DNA of 64,000 nucleotides from Ligustrum vulgare (Eukaryota; Streptophyta; Magnoliopsida; Lamiales; Oleaceae): contig OY743179.1 in the NCBI GenBank assembly GCA_963555705.1, positions 21,832,692 to 21,896,691 of the forward strand, written 5' to 3'. Of this stretch, positions 1 through 12,082 are shown piece after piece; the stretch's first letter is position 1; each line of letters opens with the position of its first letter. The notes beneath the pieces are model-generated. The model worked only from the letters and a program-made list of their open reading frames with translations. It was not told where the DNA came from and did no database searches. The translations under genes were made by a program, and so were the position numbers.

Positions 1-560
1 TTATAAATTTTTTGAATTGTGACAAAAATAAGCCGTGACCTAAAAAATCGAGATTTGTAATTTACAAAATAAGTTGTAACCTAGTAATTTTGTACATCGT
101 GACCTATAAAATAAGTCGTGGTCGAATAATTTGTGACCGAGAAATAAGTTTGTGATCTTTAAAATTTATAATTTGTGATCTAAAAATAAATTGTGACCTA
201 AAAATATTTGAGACTGTGACTTTACAAATTTTTAAGTTGTGACAAAGTAAGTTGAAATTTGTGAGCCCAAAACAAGTTTGACCTATAAATTCGAGATTTG
301 TGACATAGAAATAAGTTGTGATCTTAGAACTTTGTGAATTGTGACTGAGAAATAAGATGTGATCGAATAATTTGTGACCCCAGAAATAAGTTATGACATA
401 TAAAATTGTGATTTGTGACCTAGAAAAAAAATTGTAACATCTATAATTCGTAATTTGAACGAGAAATAAATTATAACTAATTAAATTTAATAATTTGTGA
501 CCTATAAATTTTGTAATTTGTGACCATAAATTAAATATAATTATGACCTTAACCTATTTA
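1..560. repeat. Degenerate GTGAC-rich minisatellite upstream of FHA mini-gene 1
   Basis: This AT-rich stretch is built from variations on a phrase like 'ATTTGTGACCTAGAAATAAG', with TTGTGACC recurring every 13-35 bases. Units differ in length and sequence, so it is an old, decayed tandem repeat. The same block lies upstream of every FHA mini-gene in the window and, more diverged, upstream of gene copy 2 at about 57300-58005. The first 114 bases occur only here, so this is the original left flank of the array. No gene is visible in it. Confidence 0.8.
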
Positions 561-1039
561 ATCATCCATTTAATTATTTATATTTTAATAAAAACATGAT
601 TTTTAAAACAAGGTACCCAAGTTTCTTTTATTTGGAATCCACTTTAAAAAACCTCGTACACGTATTTATCCCAAATTTAAATAGCATCGTTAAAATGAAT
701 ATTCCTAAACACTTGATCACCATGTTTTTGTAATATTTAACTAGGATGATATGATTTTCATTAGCTAGGATATTATTTTCCTTACTTGGCCACTATGCAA
801 CTTGGGCTCTTAGGTAATTTCTCCATACAATTTTATGACAGTGCCCTTAAAATATCTGTTAGAATATTTTAACTGATTCGTTCTGTACTATAACCCACAG
901 GGTCCTTATTAGAGAGAGAGAGAGTGAGAGTGAGAGTGAGTGGCGGGAAAACAAAAAGAGAAAAAGCTATCTCGTCGTCATTTCTGCTAGGGGCTATATT
1001 TTGAGAACTCCTAGTTGTGCCTTTCATTGAATACTAACA

Positions 1040-1926
1040 ATGACGAAGACGTCGAGTCGGAAAAGACAGCGGAATCAACAAGCATGGGGGAAACTTGTTT
1101 CCTTGTCGTCTCAGGTTGTAATTTCTAGTTTCCAATGAAGAATTTAAATATTATGCAGTATTTTTCTATTCTATTTTTACTATTATTATTAATATTAATT
1201 ATTATCACTATTATTTATTTTATTTTTTTCATTCTAGAATCCCGATGTTCTTGTGGGAAATACTAATTTCACGGTTGGTCAAAGAAGCCATTGCGATTTG
1301 TGCATCGGCGATGCATCAGCAGATAAACTCTTGTGCACACTGAGAAAAGAAAAGGAACAGGTAATTCTGAATCTAATAATTTCGAATGTGAGAGGCCATA
1401 AGTAAGTAAAATTCCTGTGATTAAGTTTTTTACTTATTCTTTATTCTACGTATTTTATATCACAGCTTTAGCCCATGAAAAATTGTAGCAACTGTCGTAT
1501 TTTTAATGTGTATATAGTTTGCAATCACCCCGTGAATGAAATATACAATATTCCAATTTCTCTCTTTCAAATTATTAATATCATACGCCTCAGAAAACCA
1601 TTACTCAATCTGGTTCTGCTACTTAATCTTGTTCTAGTTGATTGCAAACAATTAATTTGTCATTGATGACAGAAGCATTGATTATTGATTGTACAGATTT
1701 TAGGAACTAAAACTCATGTTATTATTGATTATACCCACTTTATAGAATGGTCATTATTTTCAGTTTATGGATTGTCAACTTAATTTGCTTCATTTAATCT
1801 CCTTTTGTTTTACCTCTATAGGGAGGAGAATCAATTACATCACTTGAAGTTACTGGGCAAGGAGGTTCTGTCCGATTGAATGACGTGATTGTTGGGAACT
1901 CGGGTTGCTCTAATCACAAAAATTGA
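1040..1926 (+). pseudogene. Truncated FHA mini-gene 1 (exons 1-3 of FHA-AAA+ ATPase, cut by copia LTR)
   Basis: Exons are 1040-1114, 1238-1360 and 1822-1926, by comparison with gene copy 2 at 58598. Each border has GT/AG and the frame stays open: 25, 41 and 34 codons, then TGA. The first exon is basic (SRKRQR, possibly a nuclear signal). Exons 2-3 encode the start of a forkhead-associated domain (VGQRSHCDLCIGD, then SLEVTGQGGSVRLNDVI), normally a phosphothreonine-peptide binding fold. At base 1890 an inserted LTR begins and supplies the last 12 codons, so roughly the second half of the FHA fold and the whole ATPase are missing. A GA-rich tract at about 912-945 lies in the probable 5' leader. 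This copy has private changes (for example ATTTTGAG where the other copies read ATTCTGAG). Expression is unknown. Confidence 0.82.
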
Positions 1927-3076
1927 TTTCTTGTGATAGATCATCCCGTTACAGGATTTTCTGTTCTATGTATTTAACTTGGAATAAATAATTTTGCACA
2001 CAAAAAGGATTTTGAGAAGATTACATTTGTAGCGTGCTTTACAATAATCTTCATCAACTGCTTCTTGATTCCACCAAAGCTTCAAACCCTCAAGCTTTCC
2101 CCGGTGTTCTCCAATGGCAGCTGTGCAGGTGTGTGGTCACCTTTTTCAAGACCTAGGTTAAACTTGGATTAGGGTTTCTTTGTAAAGAGGAAACACACAC
2201 TACACACTTTAGTGTGTGTTTCGCCACTTTTTCAATTAGGTTAAGAAAAATAGTATTGGGAGACTATTTGTAACCTCTTTACACTCCAAAACCTTACCAG
2301 ACCTAGTACCATAACCCAGGCCCATTTCTGCACAACCCAATACAGGTAATAAGCCTGTATAAACCCATTATAGTGAAGCCACCGAGGGAACCTGATCGGA
2401 CCCAATTAAACTAAGCTCCAATAAATTAATTATGACCCGATCAACTCTTGATCAGTCAAAATTAATTTATTAATCACGTTCTATTCCACTAAAAGAACGA
2501 GATTGCACTCTTAGTAAAATTGAAATTACTGAAACAATTAATCAATAATTATATCCTTTGACTTATCGTTATTACATGTTACCCCCGTCGATCAACTCGA
2601 ATATTCGGAGCAAGTTAAAATGACCAAAATGCCCTTCTCCTAATATTCATAAATTCTCAACTCTCATCTTCTATCTGACAGTTCGATGTGATCCCATCAC
2701 ATCATACAATTCAACAGTCACTGTCGAATTACTGAGCTCAGATTCAACTGTCCACTAGAAGAACCAGTGAGATTATGATCATACCTAAAAGTTGACGGAT
2801 TCCATAATACGAATATATGTTCCTCGTTAGTTCACTTTAATTCCCAAAGTACCGAGATATTGATCAACAATTTGATCTCACCCATTGATACCTCAAAGAA
2901 CTTCAAGTTAGTAATCGAAGTCCATTATCCGATTAGGATTAAGGTCCTACGTACGATAATCAAGTGAAATTAAATTTGTATGGTCAGTGTCACAAATTAA
3001 TTTCACGTGGTCCCGTCCAATACATTCCAAACGTACTCTCAATTTTATTACCAAAGTCAAAGATAGACTTTAATAA
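1890..3076 (-). mobile_element. Truncated copia LTR (solo-LTR-like product), unit 1
   Basis: It starts TGTTGGGAACTCGGG inside FHA exon 3 and breaks off after GACTTTAATAA, 226 bases short of the 1,413-bp complete LTR at 4848-6260. It is followed directly by the gene-upstream repeat rather than by element internal sequence. At seven sites that differ between the complete 3' LTR and the truncated 5' LTR, it always carries the 5'-LTR base. That fits deletion by LTR-LTR recombination with a crossover in the first ~108 bases. The LTR holds a 31-base hairpin (2191-2221, 12-base arms). Confidence 0.85.
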
Positions 3077-3510
3077 GTCGTGGTCGAATAATTTGTGACC
3101 GGGAAATAAGTTTGTGATCTTTAAAATTTGTAATTTGTGATCTAAAAATAAATTGTGACCTAAAAATATTTGAGACTGTGACTTTACAAATTTTTAAGTT
3201 GTGACAAAGTAAGTTGAAATTTGTGAGCCCAAAACAAGTTTGACCTATAAATTCGAGATTTGTGACATAGAAATAAGTTGTGATCTTAGAACTTTGTGAA
3301 TTGTGACTGAGAAATAAGATGTGATCGAATAATTTGTGACCCCAGAAATAAGTTATGACATATAAAATTGTGATTTGTGACCTAGAAAAAAAATTGTAAC
3401 ATCTATAATTCGTAATTTGAACGAGAAATAAATTATAACTAATTAAATTTAATAATTTGTGACCTATAAATTTTGTAATTTGTGACCATAAATTAAATAT
3501 AATTATGACC
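3077..3510. repeat. GTGAC-rich minisatellite, unit 2
   Basis: Same degenerate repeat as at 1-560 but starting at its base ~115, because the unit junction cuts it there. It reads GTGACCGGG where unit 1 has GTGACCGAG. Later units carry the identical block at 13284-13717 and 23491-23924. Confidence 0.8.
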
Positions 3511-3997
3511 TTAACCTATTTAATCATCCATTTAATTATTTATATTTTAATAAAAACATGATTTTTAAAACAAGGTACCCAAGTTTCTTTTATTTGGAAT
3601 CCACTTTAAAAAAAACCTCGTACACGTATTTATCCCAAATTTAAATAGCATCGTTAAAATGAATATTCCTAAACACTTGATCACCATGTTTTTGTAACAT
3701 TTAACTAGGATGATATGATTTTCATTAGCTAGGATATTATTTTCCTTACTTGGCCACTATGCAACTTGGGCTCTTAGGTAATTTCTCCATACAATTTTAT
3801 GACAGTGCCCTTAAAATATCTGTTAGAATATTTTAACTGATTCGTTCTGTACTATAACCCACAGGGTCCTTATTAGAGAGAGAGAGAGTGAGAGTGAGTG
3901 GCGGGAAAACAAAAAGAGAAAAAGCTATCTCGTCGTCATTTCTGCTAGGGGCTATATTCTGAGAACTCCTAGTTGTGCCTTTCATTGAATACTAACA

Positions 3998-4884
3998 ATG
4001 ACGAAGACGTCGAGTCGGAAAAGACAGCGGAATCAACAAGCATGGGGGAAACTTGTTTCCTTGTCGTCTCAGGTTGTAATTTCTAGTTTCCAATGAAGAA
4101 TTTAAATATTATGCGGTATTTTTCTATTCTATTTTTACTATTATTATTAATATTAATTATTATCACTATTATTTATTTTATTTTTTTCATTCTAGAATCC
4201 CGATGTTCTTGTGGGAAATACTAATTTCACGGTTGGTCAAAGAAGCCATTGCGATTTGTGCATCGGCGATGCATCAGCAGATAAACTCTTGTGCACACTG
4301 AGAAAAGAAAAGGAACAGGTAATTCTGAATCTAATAATTTCGAATGTGAGAGGCCATAAGTAAGTAAAATTCCTGTGATTAAGTTTTTTACTTATTCTTT
4401 ATTCTACGTATTTTATATCACAGCTTTAGCCCATGAAAAATTGTAGCAACTGTCGTATTTTTAATGTGTATATAGTTTGCAATCACCCCGTGAATGAAAT
4501 ATACAATATTCCAATTTCTCTCTTTCAAATTATTAATATCATACGCCTCAGAAAACCATTACTCAATCTGGTTCTGCTACTTAATCTTGTTCTAGTTGAT
4601 TGCAAACAATTAATTTGTCATTGATGACGGAAGCATTGATTATTGATTGTACAGATTTTAGGAACTAAAACTCATGTTATTATTGATTATACCCACTTTA
4701 TAGAATGGTCATTATTTTCAGTTTAAGGATTGTCAACTTAATTTGCTTCATTTAATCTCCTTTTGTTTTACCTCTATAGGGAGGAGAATCAATTACATCA
4801 CTTGAAGTTACTGGGCAAGGAGGTTCTGTCCGATTGAATGACGTGATTGTTGGGAACTCGGGTTGCTCTAATCACAAAAATTGA
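3998..4884 (+). pseudogene. Truncated FHA mini-gene 2
   Basis: Exons are 3998-4072, 4196-4318 and 4780-4884, with the same GT/AG borders and open frame as mini-gene 1. The predicted peptide is 100 residues: a basic N-terminus, an FHA N-terminal half, and 12 residues read from the LTR before TGA. Here the LTR at 4848 is complete and the whole element follows. The bases match mini-genes 3 and 4 at the sites checked, and match gene copy 2 where mini-gene 1 has private changes. Upstream DNA, including the GA-rich leader tract, is retained. It cannot make the AAA+ ATPase. Confidence 0.82.
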
Positions 4885-6260
4885 TTTCTTGTGATAGATC
4901 ATCCCGTTACAGGATTTTCTGTTCTATGTATTTAACTTGGAATAAATAATTTTGCATACAAAAAGGATTTTGAGAAGATTACATTTGTAGCGTGCTTTAC
5001 AATAATCTTCATCAACTGCTTCTTGATTCCACCAAAGCTTCAAACCCTCAAGCTTTCCCCGGTGTTCTCCAATGGCAGCTGTGCAGGTGTGTGGTCACCT
5101 TTTTCAAGACCTAGGTTAAACTTGGATTAGGGTTTCTTTGTAAAGAGGAAACACACACTACACACTTTAGTGTGTGTTTCGCCACTTTTTCAATTAGGTT
5201 AAGAAAAATAGTATTGGGAGACTATTTGTAACCTCTTTATACTCCAAAACCCTACCAGACCTAGTACCATAACCCAGGCCCATTTCTGCACAACCCAATA
5301 CAGGTAATAAGCCTGTATAAACCCATTATAGTGAAGCCACCGAGGGAACCTGATCGGACCCAATTAAACTAAGCTCCAATAAATTAATTATGACCCGATC
5401 AACTCTTGATCAGTCAAAATTAATTTATTAATCACGTTCTATTCCACTAAAAGAACGAGATTGCACTCTTAGTAAAATTGAAATTACTGAAACAATTAAT
5501 CAATAATTATATCCTTTGACTTATCGTTATTACATGTTACCCCCGTCGATCAACTCGAATATTCGGAGCAAGTTAAAATGACCAAAATGCCCTTCTCCGA
5601 ATATTCATAAATTCTCAACTCTCATCTTCTATCTGACAGTTCGATGTGATCCCATCACATCATACAATTCAACAGTCACTGTCGAATTACTGAGCTCAGA
5701 TTCAACTGTCCACTAGAAGAACCAGTGAGATTATGATCATACCTAAAAGTTGACGGATTCCATAATACGAATATATGTTCCTCGTTAGTTCACTTAATTC
5801 CCAAAGTACCGAGATATTGATCAACAATTTGATCTCACCCATTGATACCTCAAAGAACTTCAAGTTAGTAATCGAAGTCCATTATCCGATTAGGATTAAG
5901 GTCCCACGTACGATAATCAAGTGAAATTAAATTTGTATGGTCAATGTCACAAATTAATTTCACGTGGTCCCGTCCAATACATTCCAAACGTACTCTCAAT
6001 TTTATTACCAAAGTCAAAGATAGACTTTAATAAATCGAGACGATCTTATCAAAATAAATTGTTCATATTTATTTACTGACCGTGAACGTTAATTTTAGAT
6101 CGAATCACAAATTGAATCTTTCTGTGTTTAACAACTTAAACACTCAATTTGTTATATCAAATCGACCCGTGGACAAACGCAACTTCATATTAATACAATC
6201 AATTAATATTTTATTTTAAATGTCGTGAATTATACTCTATGGGCATATATAATTCCAACA
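4848..6260 (-). mobile_element. Complete copia LTR (3' LTR), 1,413 bp, unit 2
   Basis: The boundaries are TGTTGGGAACTCGGG and ATAATTCCAACA, so the terminal inverted ends are TGTTGG/CCAACA. The first bases interrupt FHA exon 3 after GACGTGAT. It contains a 12-base-arm hairpin (5149-5179) and a short palindrome around GATGTGATCCCATCACATC. It serves as the reference for the truncated LTRs in the array. Confidence 0.92.
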
Positions 6261-6274
6261 ATCTCCCACTTGCC
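6261..6274 (-). other. Copia polypurine tract
   Basis: The minus strand reads GGCAAGTGGGAGAT directly before the TGTTGG start of the LTR, in the position where second-strand synthesis is primed in copia elements. It recurs at 16468-16481 and 26675-26688. Confidence 0.85.
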
Positions 6275-7283
6275 TTTAGAGTATACATGAAACATCGAAT
6301 CATCCATCTTGTCAACATCATCATTACACTAATGATTATGTTCTCAACCAAGATAGTAACTCCTTTCGATGTAAGTCCCGGTTGTATAACAAACAATCCA
6401 AGATTGTGTTATACCCAACCAATTAACCACATTATCTCCTAGTTATATTCCAATTTTGACGACTCTCGAGAGTCCTAGTCAAATCAGATCTTAATTAGTT
6501 TTAATCCATCAGATCACAAACTGAATAGATAAGCAAATATTTACTCGTTTTTCGAAAACGATTCAGTATATACTTTACCTCTATTCAATGATCAGATCCC
6601 GGATCAAACTAATAATCACCAACAATATCTCCAGCATAAGATATGACCTATCTAGTGCAAAGTAAGGCTTCCTATAGCCGGAGCATAATGAACCTTCTCT
6701 ACCTTACCATGAGTCTTAGGAGAATACTCATAAGATAGATAAAGTCCACAAAGTACATTATTCATTTCAATACTTCAATATTGCAAATATAGATAGTATC
6801 TTATTATTACATGAAACTTGAGACTATTCTATTTCATTTTTCTCCCACTCCAAAAAGTACGGATGTCTAGAAAAAAATAGACAGTCATCTACAAGTCCTT
6901 CATATCTAATTGCTGGTACCAACTACTATTTAATGAAAATACTCTCACATAAGTAGAGTGTCATTCAAATAAATAGTCGCGAAAACTGTCTCATCTTTCT
7001 GTATACACGAGTATACTTAAGATATATCAAGATTTTGATCAAGAACATGTATTACAATGGTTCTATCAAATTCTATATTCCATATCTTGAACAATTACCC
7101 AAATCCAAAGTTGGAAACTTGTAAGTCATGAATTTTACTTTCATGGTATTTAATATGAACTCATCAGATTACACTTTGTAAATGATTTCCTCAAGATGCA
7201 TTCAAGAAACAACATCTTGACATCCATTTTTTGTACCTCATTTTCACAATGAACGACAATGGATAAAAGATCCAGGTAAACTT

Positions 7284-8870
7284 TTGCATGGCTATTGGCG
7301 AGAAGGGTTTCACAAACCCACAGTCATAAGCCTTGCGCTAAAGGCTTCAACCTTTCAATTTACCCCTCTTTTATCATCTAAAAAATCATCACACCCTATA
7401 GGTTTGACCCCATTGGGTGCGTCTACAAATATCCAAACTTGTTGGATTACTAGGAATCTAATTCCGAGTTCACATTCACCTTCCATGATTTCAAGTCTAT
7501 AACTTCTATCACTTCCCTAAATGAGGAGTTCTTCTCTTATTTCAGTAGAGACTGTCTAAAAAAAACTCTCCGTAGAATAAGCGTCAAGAAGGTGGTCTTA
7601 CAACCCTCCCACTCTAGTTAGTCGCTGGAAGTGTATTTCCATTTTGTCCAAACAGAGTCCCTTCCTCTCCTCCCACTACTTGGTATATCCCTAATTGGGA
7701 TCAACCTCTTCACTACCTCTTTATGAACATAAAGAAGAGGCAGAACAGTGAGAACAACTTCAACTACAACCTTTGGTTTTTCCCTGTCCATTGGGTTCAC
7801 CAGGCAAAAATAGTGGTTGAACCACTTGCCTATTTCTCCCACTAGGATCAGCAACCATCGGTTCCGTAGGAAGTCCCAAATCATCAAGATTAATTCTATG
7901 CGGAAATCTGGAATCAAGTTGTTTGAACCACGTTCTAACATCTTATCCAATAGAATTTTACTTGTGGATTTGTATTCTTCTAAATGCCTTATCCTCTAAG
8001 AAAGTCACATATGTACTCAACAAATACTTTCTGGACCAGAGGATTATAGAAGAAATAATTTCTAGTTTCATTGTATACCTTATATATAATCAAACCTTCA
8101 TTGTTGCCACCATCTCGTCAATCCTTCCTTTCAGCTTGTGTGCCAAAAGTCCCCAAATCTGAATGTGGTATAGACTGGGCTTGCACCCATGCCACAACTC
8201 TAGGGGTATTTCAGGAAACGAATCAATGGTACTATGCTATGAAGGAACCTGACTATCTCCGGTGTACATTCCCAAATGAAACTAGTAATGAGGATAACTC
8301 ATCATTGATTTGGTATTACCTTGTTCTCCTTTTCGATAAATGGTTCCTAAACTCATATGAGAGATACACAAACCTCGATCAAATAGAAGTATCTCGATTC
8401 TCTTAATTACTTCTCAACTTCTGTCCAAAATTCTAGAATTTCTTCAACATGTTGGATCAATGAGATATTAAGGATAGAATCGAAATCTAGAGTGATCATC
8501 AATAACAGTAATGAATTACTCGTACTCTCTCGTATCTTGAGCACAAAAGAATCCATTCATATCGAAGTGTATTAATCCTCAAACTCTTAAGTCCATATAA
8601 TGTATAAGGACTCTTGGTTATATAATCCTCTAAACAAGATTCAGAAAAACAGTATAGATTCCACCTCAGATCCTTTTGAGGTCCATCACTTACTAGTATT
8701 AAAATCGAGTTTTGGATAAGTGTAACCAAGCCTAAGATCTTAATCATTTTACCCTCTAAATAAAATTCAAAAGCCCACATAGATTCCACCTCCAAAATAC
8801 TTAGAGGCTATCTGTACTAGTCTTTCAATCTTATTTAGATAAATATGATTATCTTAAGATCTTATCAAAG
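7284..8870 (-). pseudogene. Decayed copia pol (GAG-pre-integrase to reverse transcriptase), unit 2
   Basis: Reading the minus strand in shifting frames recovers copia landmarks in the right order. At about 8720-8870 is a GAG-pre-integrase remnant (LNKIERLVQIASK, EVESMWAFEFYLEGKM). At 8137-8214 is the post-integrase linker (PEIPLELWHGCKPSLYHIQI). At about 7994-8096 is FYNPLVQKVFVEY..DFL. At 7284-7450 is the start of reverse transcriptase (QVWIFVDAPNGVKPIGC followed by KVEAFSARL). These match the conserved copia blocks TPyELWhGrKPsl, YNP..qKvfVs..v.FLE and NqVWtLVdpP.GvKPIGCKW. Stops and frameshifts separate them, and no YVDD motif was found. The 110-residue reading frame at 7618-7950 falls in the variable linker. 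No product is expected. Confidence 0.8.
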
Positions 8871-10721
8871 AGTTCATTAATACAAGGAATCATCTATCCC
8901 TTATCATTTGTAGTAATATTACACTTAGAACCATTTACAAGGCTTTGAGATTGTTAATCATTTGTCTCACAATAATAAGAGCATTATTTAACTTAATTCC
9001 AACTAATAACTGGAGATTAAGTGCTAAATAATTCCGCTCAAATAATAAAGAGACAAAATAACAATCAAATTGTTTCGCAACATAAAAGCCCAACGGCTCT
9101 TTCCATATTACCGTACCCGTGCTTATCCTTATAGTATACTCTATCTCATTGTGTCATTTGGTCACTTAGGACCATATTGCAACAACTTGCAATAGTGATT
9201 AGTTACTCTAGAATCTATAATCAAGATAGACTCAATTACTAACCATAACACAATGAATAGAGTCTTACTCCATTATAGAGTTTCCAGGAAAGGCTACTTC
9301 CTCATTAATCCTATCTTTGCTCAAAAGCAAAAAGGTTAGAGGGCCTACCATACTATCCGTTACTTTAAAATAATCTCTTCTCTATGAATAGCTTACATTG
9401 AACCTTTCAGGGACACGTTCATCCTGGTGAATATAGTCCACACTGAACCGCAAGAGATCATCTTAAAAGATTTCTCAAGCATTATGTCACATGAATCAAT
9501 GTTTGCAAGTGGAACCTCCACCACGTTAAAGTGACCAATCATGTTTTACCAAATAGTCTCTTGCAAAAACGTGATCGGTTCATAAGTAGAGATATATTAT
9601 AGCTTGATAGCATATTTTGTATAATTAAAATGTTCAAATTATCATAAATACCCTTCCATCGAGAAAATAAATATGGTATCCCATTTTGATGTTTTTATTG
9701 CAAAGTACTTGACATGAGAATCAAAACTATGCAATAAACCATCTCATCAAAATAAAACCATTTTCATTGGAAGATTTATAATTATTTTGAACAAGGATCT
9801 TCTAGCACGAACAAATGTCATAAGTGGAAAGAATTATAACGAGACATGTTACAGTTTTCGCAAATTAGTTGGTGATGTCTAAATATATAACTAGTTGTGG
9901 AAATACGACATTCAAATAAAATAAATGTATTAAACATGAGTTGTATAAATGATGAATACTTTCATATATGATGCATGAATAAAAAATTATGCACAAGTAG
10001 ACCCAAAACTACTATAATATGACGACAACCTAAAACCCCAAAATCTTAAACACATTTCTCTATAGGAGAAATAAATGTGATTTATGGCTAGGCTGGGACC
10101 CTCCCACTAAATTAAATATATCTAGCATCTCATGCAATATTTAATTTATAGTCGTTAAAATTTGGCCATCATTGACATCGTTTGGGTATTCTATAGGAAG
10201 TCCCCACGATGTCATTGATTTAAGTGTCTAACCCCTATATTAATAATATTTCAAGTACCAAATTAATTATGTCACCTATAGGGTAATCATGATTAATTCA
10301 CACTTAAAAAATCATCACCTAATTGGGCCCAATCCAGTAACCAAAACAGTGCAGCCCTCCTATAGGGAGACTAATTAGATTAGCACGAGGCATACACAGA
10401 TTTTTACTAATGGACTAATAGGGGAGGCCGTGGGTTCAAAAATTGCACCCTCGCTCACTTAATATTTTGAACTATTGGGTTTTAATTAATAATTACCCAA
10501 TCAATTTTAACTCTTAAAATCAATTTAATTATTAATAAATATATTTATTTTCTAATCTAATATTTAGAAAAGAAAATAAAATATAAAACAATGCATGACA
10601 GTATAGTACCTAGAGCGGTGTATATGCGATCTACATGACATGTTATTTAATGACATTCATTCAAAATTTAATTAAAGTAATAAATAAATGCAATAATAAA
10701 ATAAATAAGAACATAATTTAT
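8871..10721 (-). other. Copia interior, gag side; no recognisable protein
   Basis: This should hold gag in the minus-oriented element. I saw no zinc knuckle or gag motif and no frame above about 70 codons. It is AT-rich with scattered stops, so gag is either very decayed or replaced. The same sequence recurs 10,207 bases downstream in unit 3; unit 4 has lost it. Confidence 0.5.
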
Positions 10722-11180
10722 GGCCCAAACCTAGACACACAATTACAAATTAATAAAGAGTCTATTGAGCCACAAGCCGGCCCAATTCTTCAATTTCTAA
10801 TTGCAAGTGTCCAGCCCATTACTTGAACTCTTCAAATAATATTTCTCAGCCCATTATCAAACTGGTCCAATCTGTAAAGCTTCAATCTTCAGTCCAAATA
10901 TCAAATGTAGTGATCCAATTAAATATTCCAGCCCATTGTAAAATTCAGTCCACATTGCATTGGCCCACCTAAACAATTTAGCCCACATTGCAATTAATTA
11001 AAGTAGACCAATTTTACAATTACTGGGCTATATTTAATTTCACCCAAATCTATATCTGGCCCAACTTCAATTTAATTCAACAAACCCATTCAGCAAATCA
11101 TTTGATTCCGGCCCATTTTCTTAATTCCAAAAAATCGGCCCAGAAGAAGTCACGGCCCAAAAGCAAAATCTGGCCCAAGT
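10722..11180 (-). promoter_or_regulatory. Cluster of GGCCCA / TGGGCY motifs in the copia leader
   Basis: About a dozen copies of GGCCCA, AGCCCA or their complements TGGGCC/TGGGCT occur in some 460 bases (for example TATGGCCCAAACC, CCGGCCCAATTC, CCAGCCCATTAC, CCGGCCCATTTT, TCGGCCCAGAAG, CTGGCCCAAGTT), in an AT-rich setting where they should be rare. TGGGCY is the known plant site II element bound by TCP-type factors in growth-related promoters. The cluster lies just inside the 5' LTR of the element, so a regulatory role is an inference. Confidence 0.45.
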
Positions 11181-11234
11181 TAATTCCTTCTCTCTGCATG
11201 AAGATATACACAGCAATGGAGATTTTGAAAAAAA

Positions 11235-11560
11235 ATTGCAGCCGCCAAGAGGAGACCTTACATCTCCGTCGCCGGGAAAACGTCACGGAAGAAGCCGCTA
11301 CTATGATAGCCAACGTGTACCGCCGCCGCCGCCACCACCATCAAAGTGGCGTGACTCACCAACAACAGCAGCGGCAGCACCGTCACCATCGTGGCGTTGC
11401 TGCTCAATGCCCACAGTCGCGCACGCCTCAGTCGTCGTCACTACCACAGCCGCACCCCGCAGGGCCACGTCAAGCACAGACTCGCCACGCACGGGCACGA
11501 CGTCGAAATTGCGACGGCGCTGTGGCTCCGCTCCCCCACGGCGAGATAGCGACACCTAAG
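11235..11560. other. GC-rich island with CCG/CCA triplets in the copia leader
   Basis: A sharply GC-rich block (GCCGCCGCCGCCACCACCA near 11320, then TCGTCGTC and GCACGGGCACGACG) sits inside an otherwise AT-rich element. It opens reading frames on both strands (225 and 107 codons plus, 84 codons minus), but these are low-complexity Arg/Pro/His/Ala strings with no recognisable domain. The composition suggests captured host DNA, possibly an exon or CpG-rich leader. The source is unknown. Confidence 0.5.
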
Positions 11561-12082
11561 ATGCCTCCATCAATCTCAGTTATCAGCGCCAGCATCCAAA
11601 GGCACTGTCGCATCCCTTACCTGCCTCCAGTAGGGTTTGCTTTCGTTTTTCTGAAATTGCAGTGAAGGTCCTTCGGCTTATGAAGAAGGTGAAGTGAAGA
11701 CCTTATTCTAAAATTGCAGCAATGGTCCTCCGAATTTGGAACTGCTCATCTGGTGCTCTGATTTTTTCAAAAATCTGGAAACTGCATAATCTGGTCCTCT
11801 AATTTTACAATTACAATAGAAAGAACATAAACCCTAATTCTATTGCAAAAATAAAAAATCAAAAGGGAAAACATGGAGTCGTAATCCACCCCTTTTGTTA
11901 CAAGACTCGATAATACAAATCAAGATTTTACAAAATAAAATCTATGGCCATAAATTAGTTCAATCAAACATCATCCATCCAATAACAATATAAATCACAT
12001 AATCCTAACACCGCTCAACTAACACATGCATAACAAAATTATTTATTCCTAAATACACAAAACAGTATAAAAAAAAACTGAT

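Noticed and set aside
1475..1666. 63-codon frame repeated five times in the window (1475, 4433, 14640, 24847, 59035)
   Set aside because: It lies wholly inside intron 2 of the FHA-AAA+ gene and its copies, with no domain; recurrence follows from gene duplication.
6211..8795. Series of 60-111-codon frames identical in three units
   Set aside because: Apparent conservation comes from the tandem duplication. They are shadows or broken parts of copia pol on the minus strand.
10988..11665. 225-codon plus-strand reading frame (and frames at 11236-11559 and 11301-11555)
   Set aside because: It lies in the GC-rich island and leader of a minus-strand copia element, is Arg/Pro/His-rich low complexity, overlaps frames on both strands and has no domain. 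Its repetition in unit 3 reflects segmental duplication, not selection.
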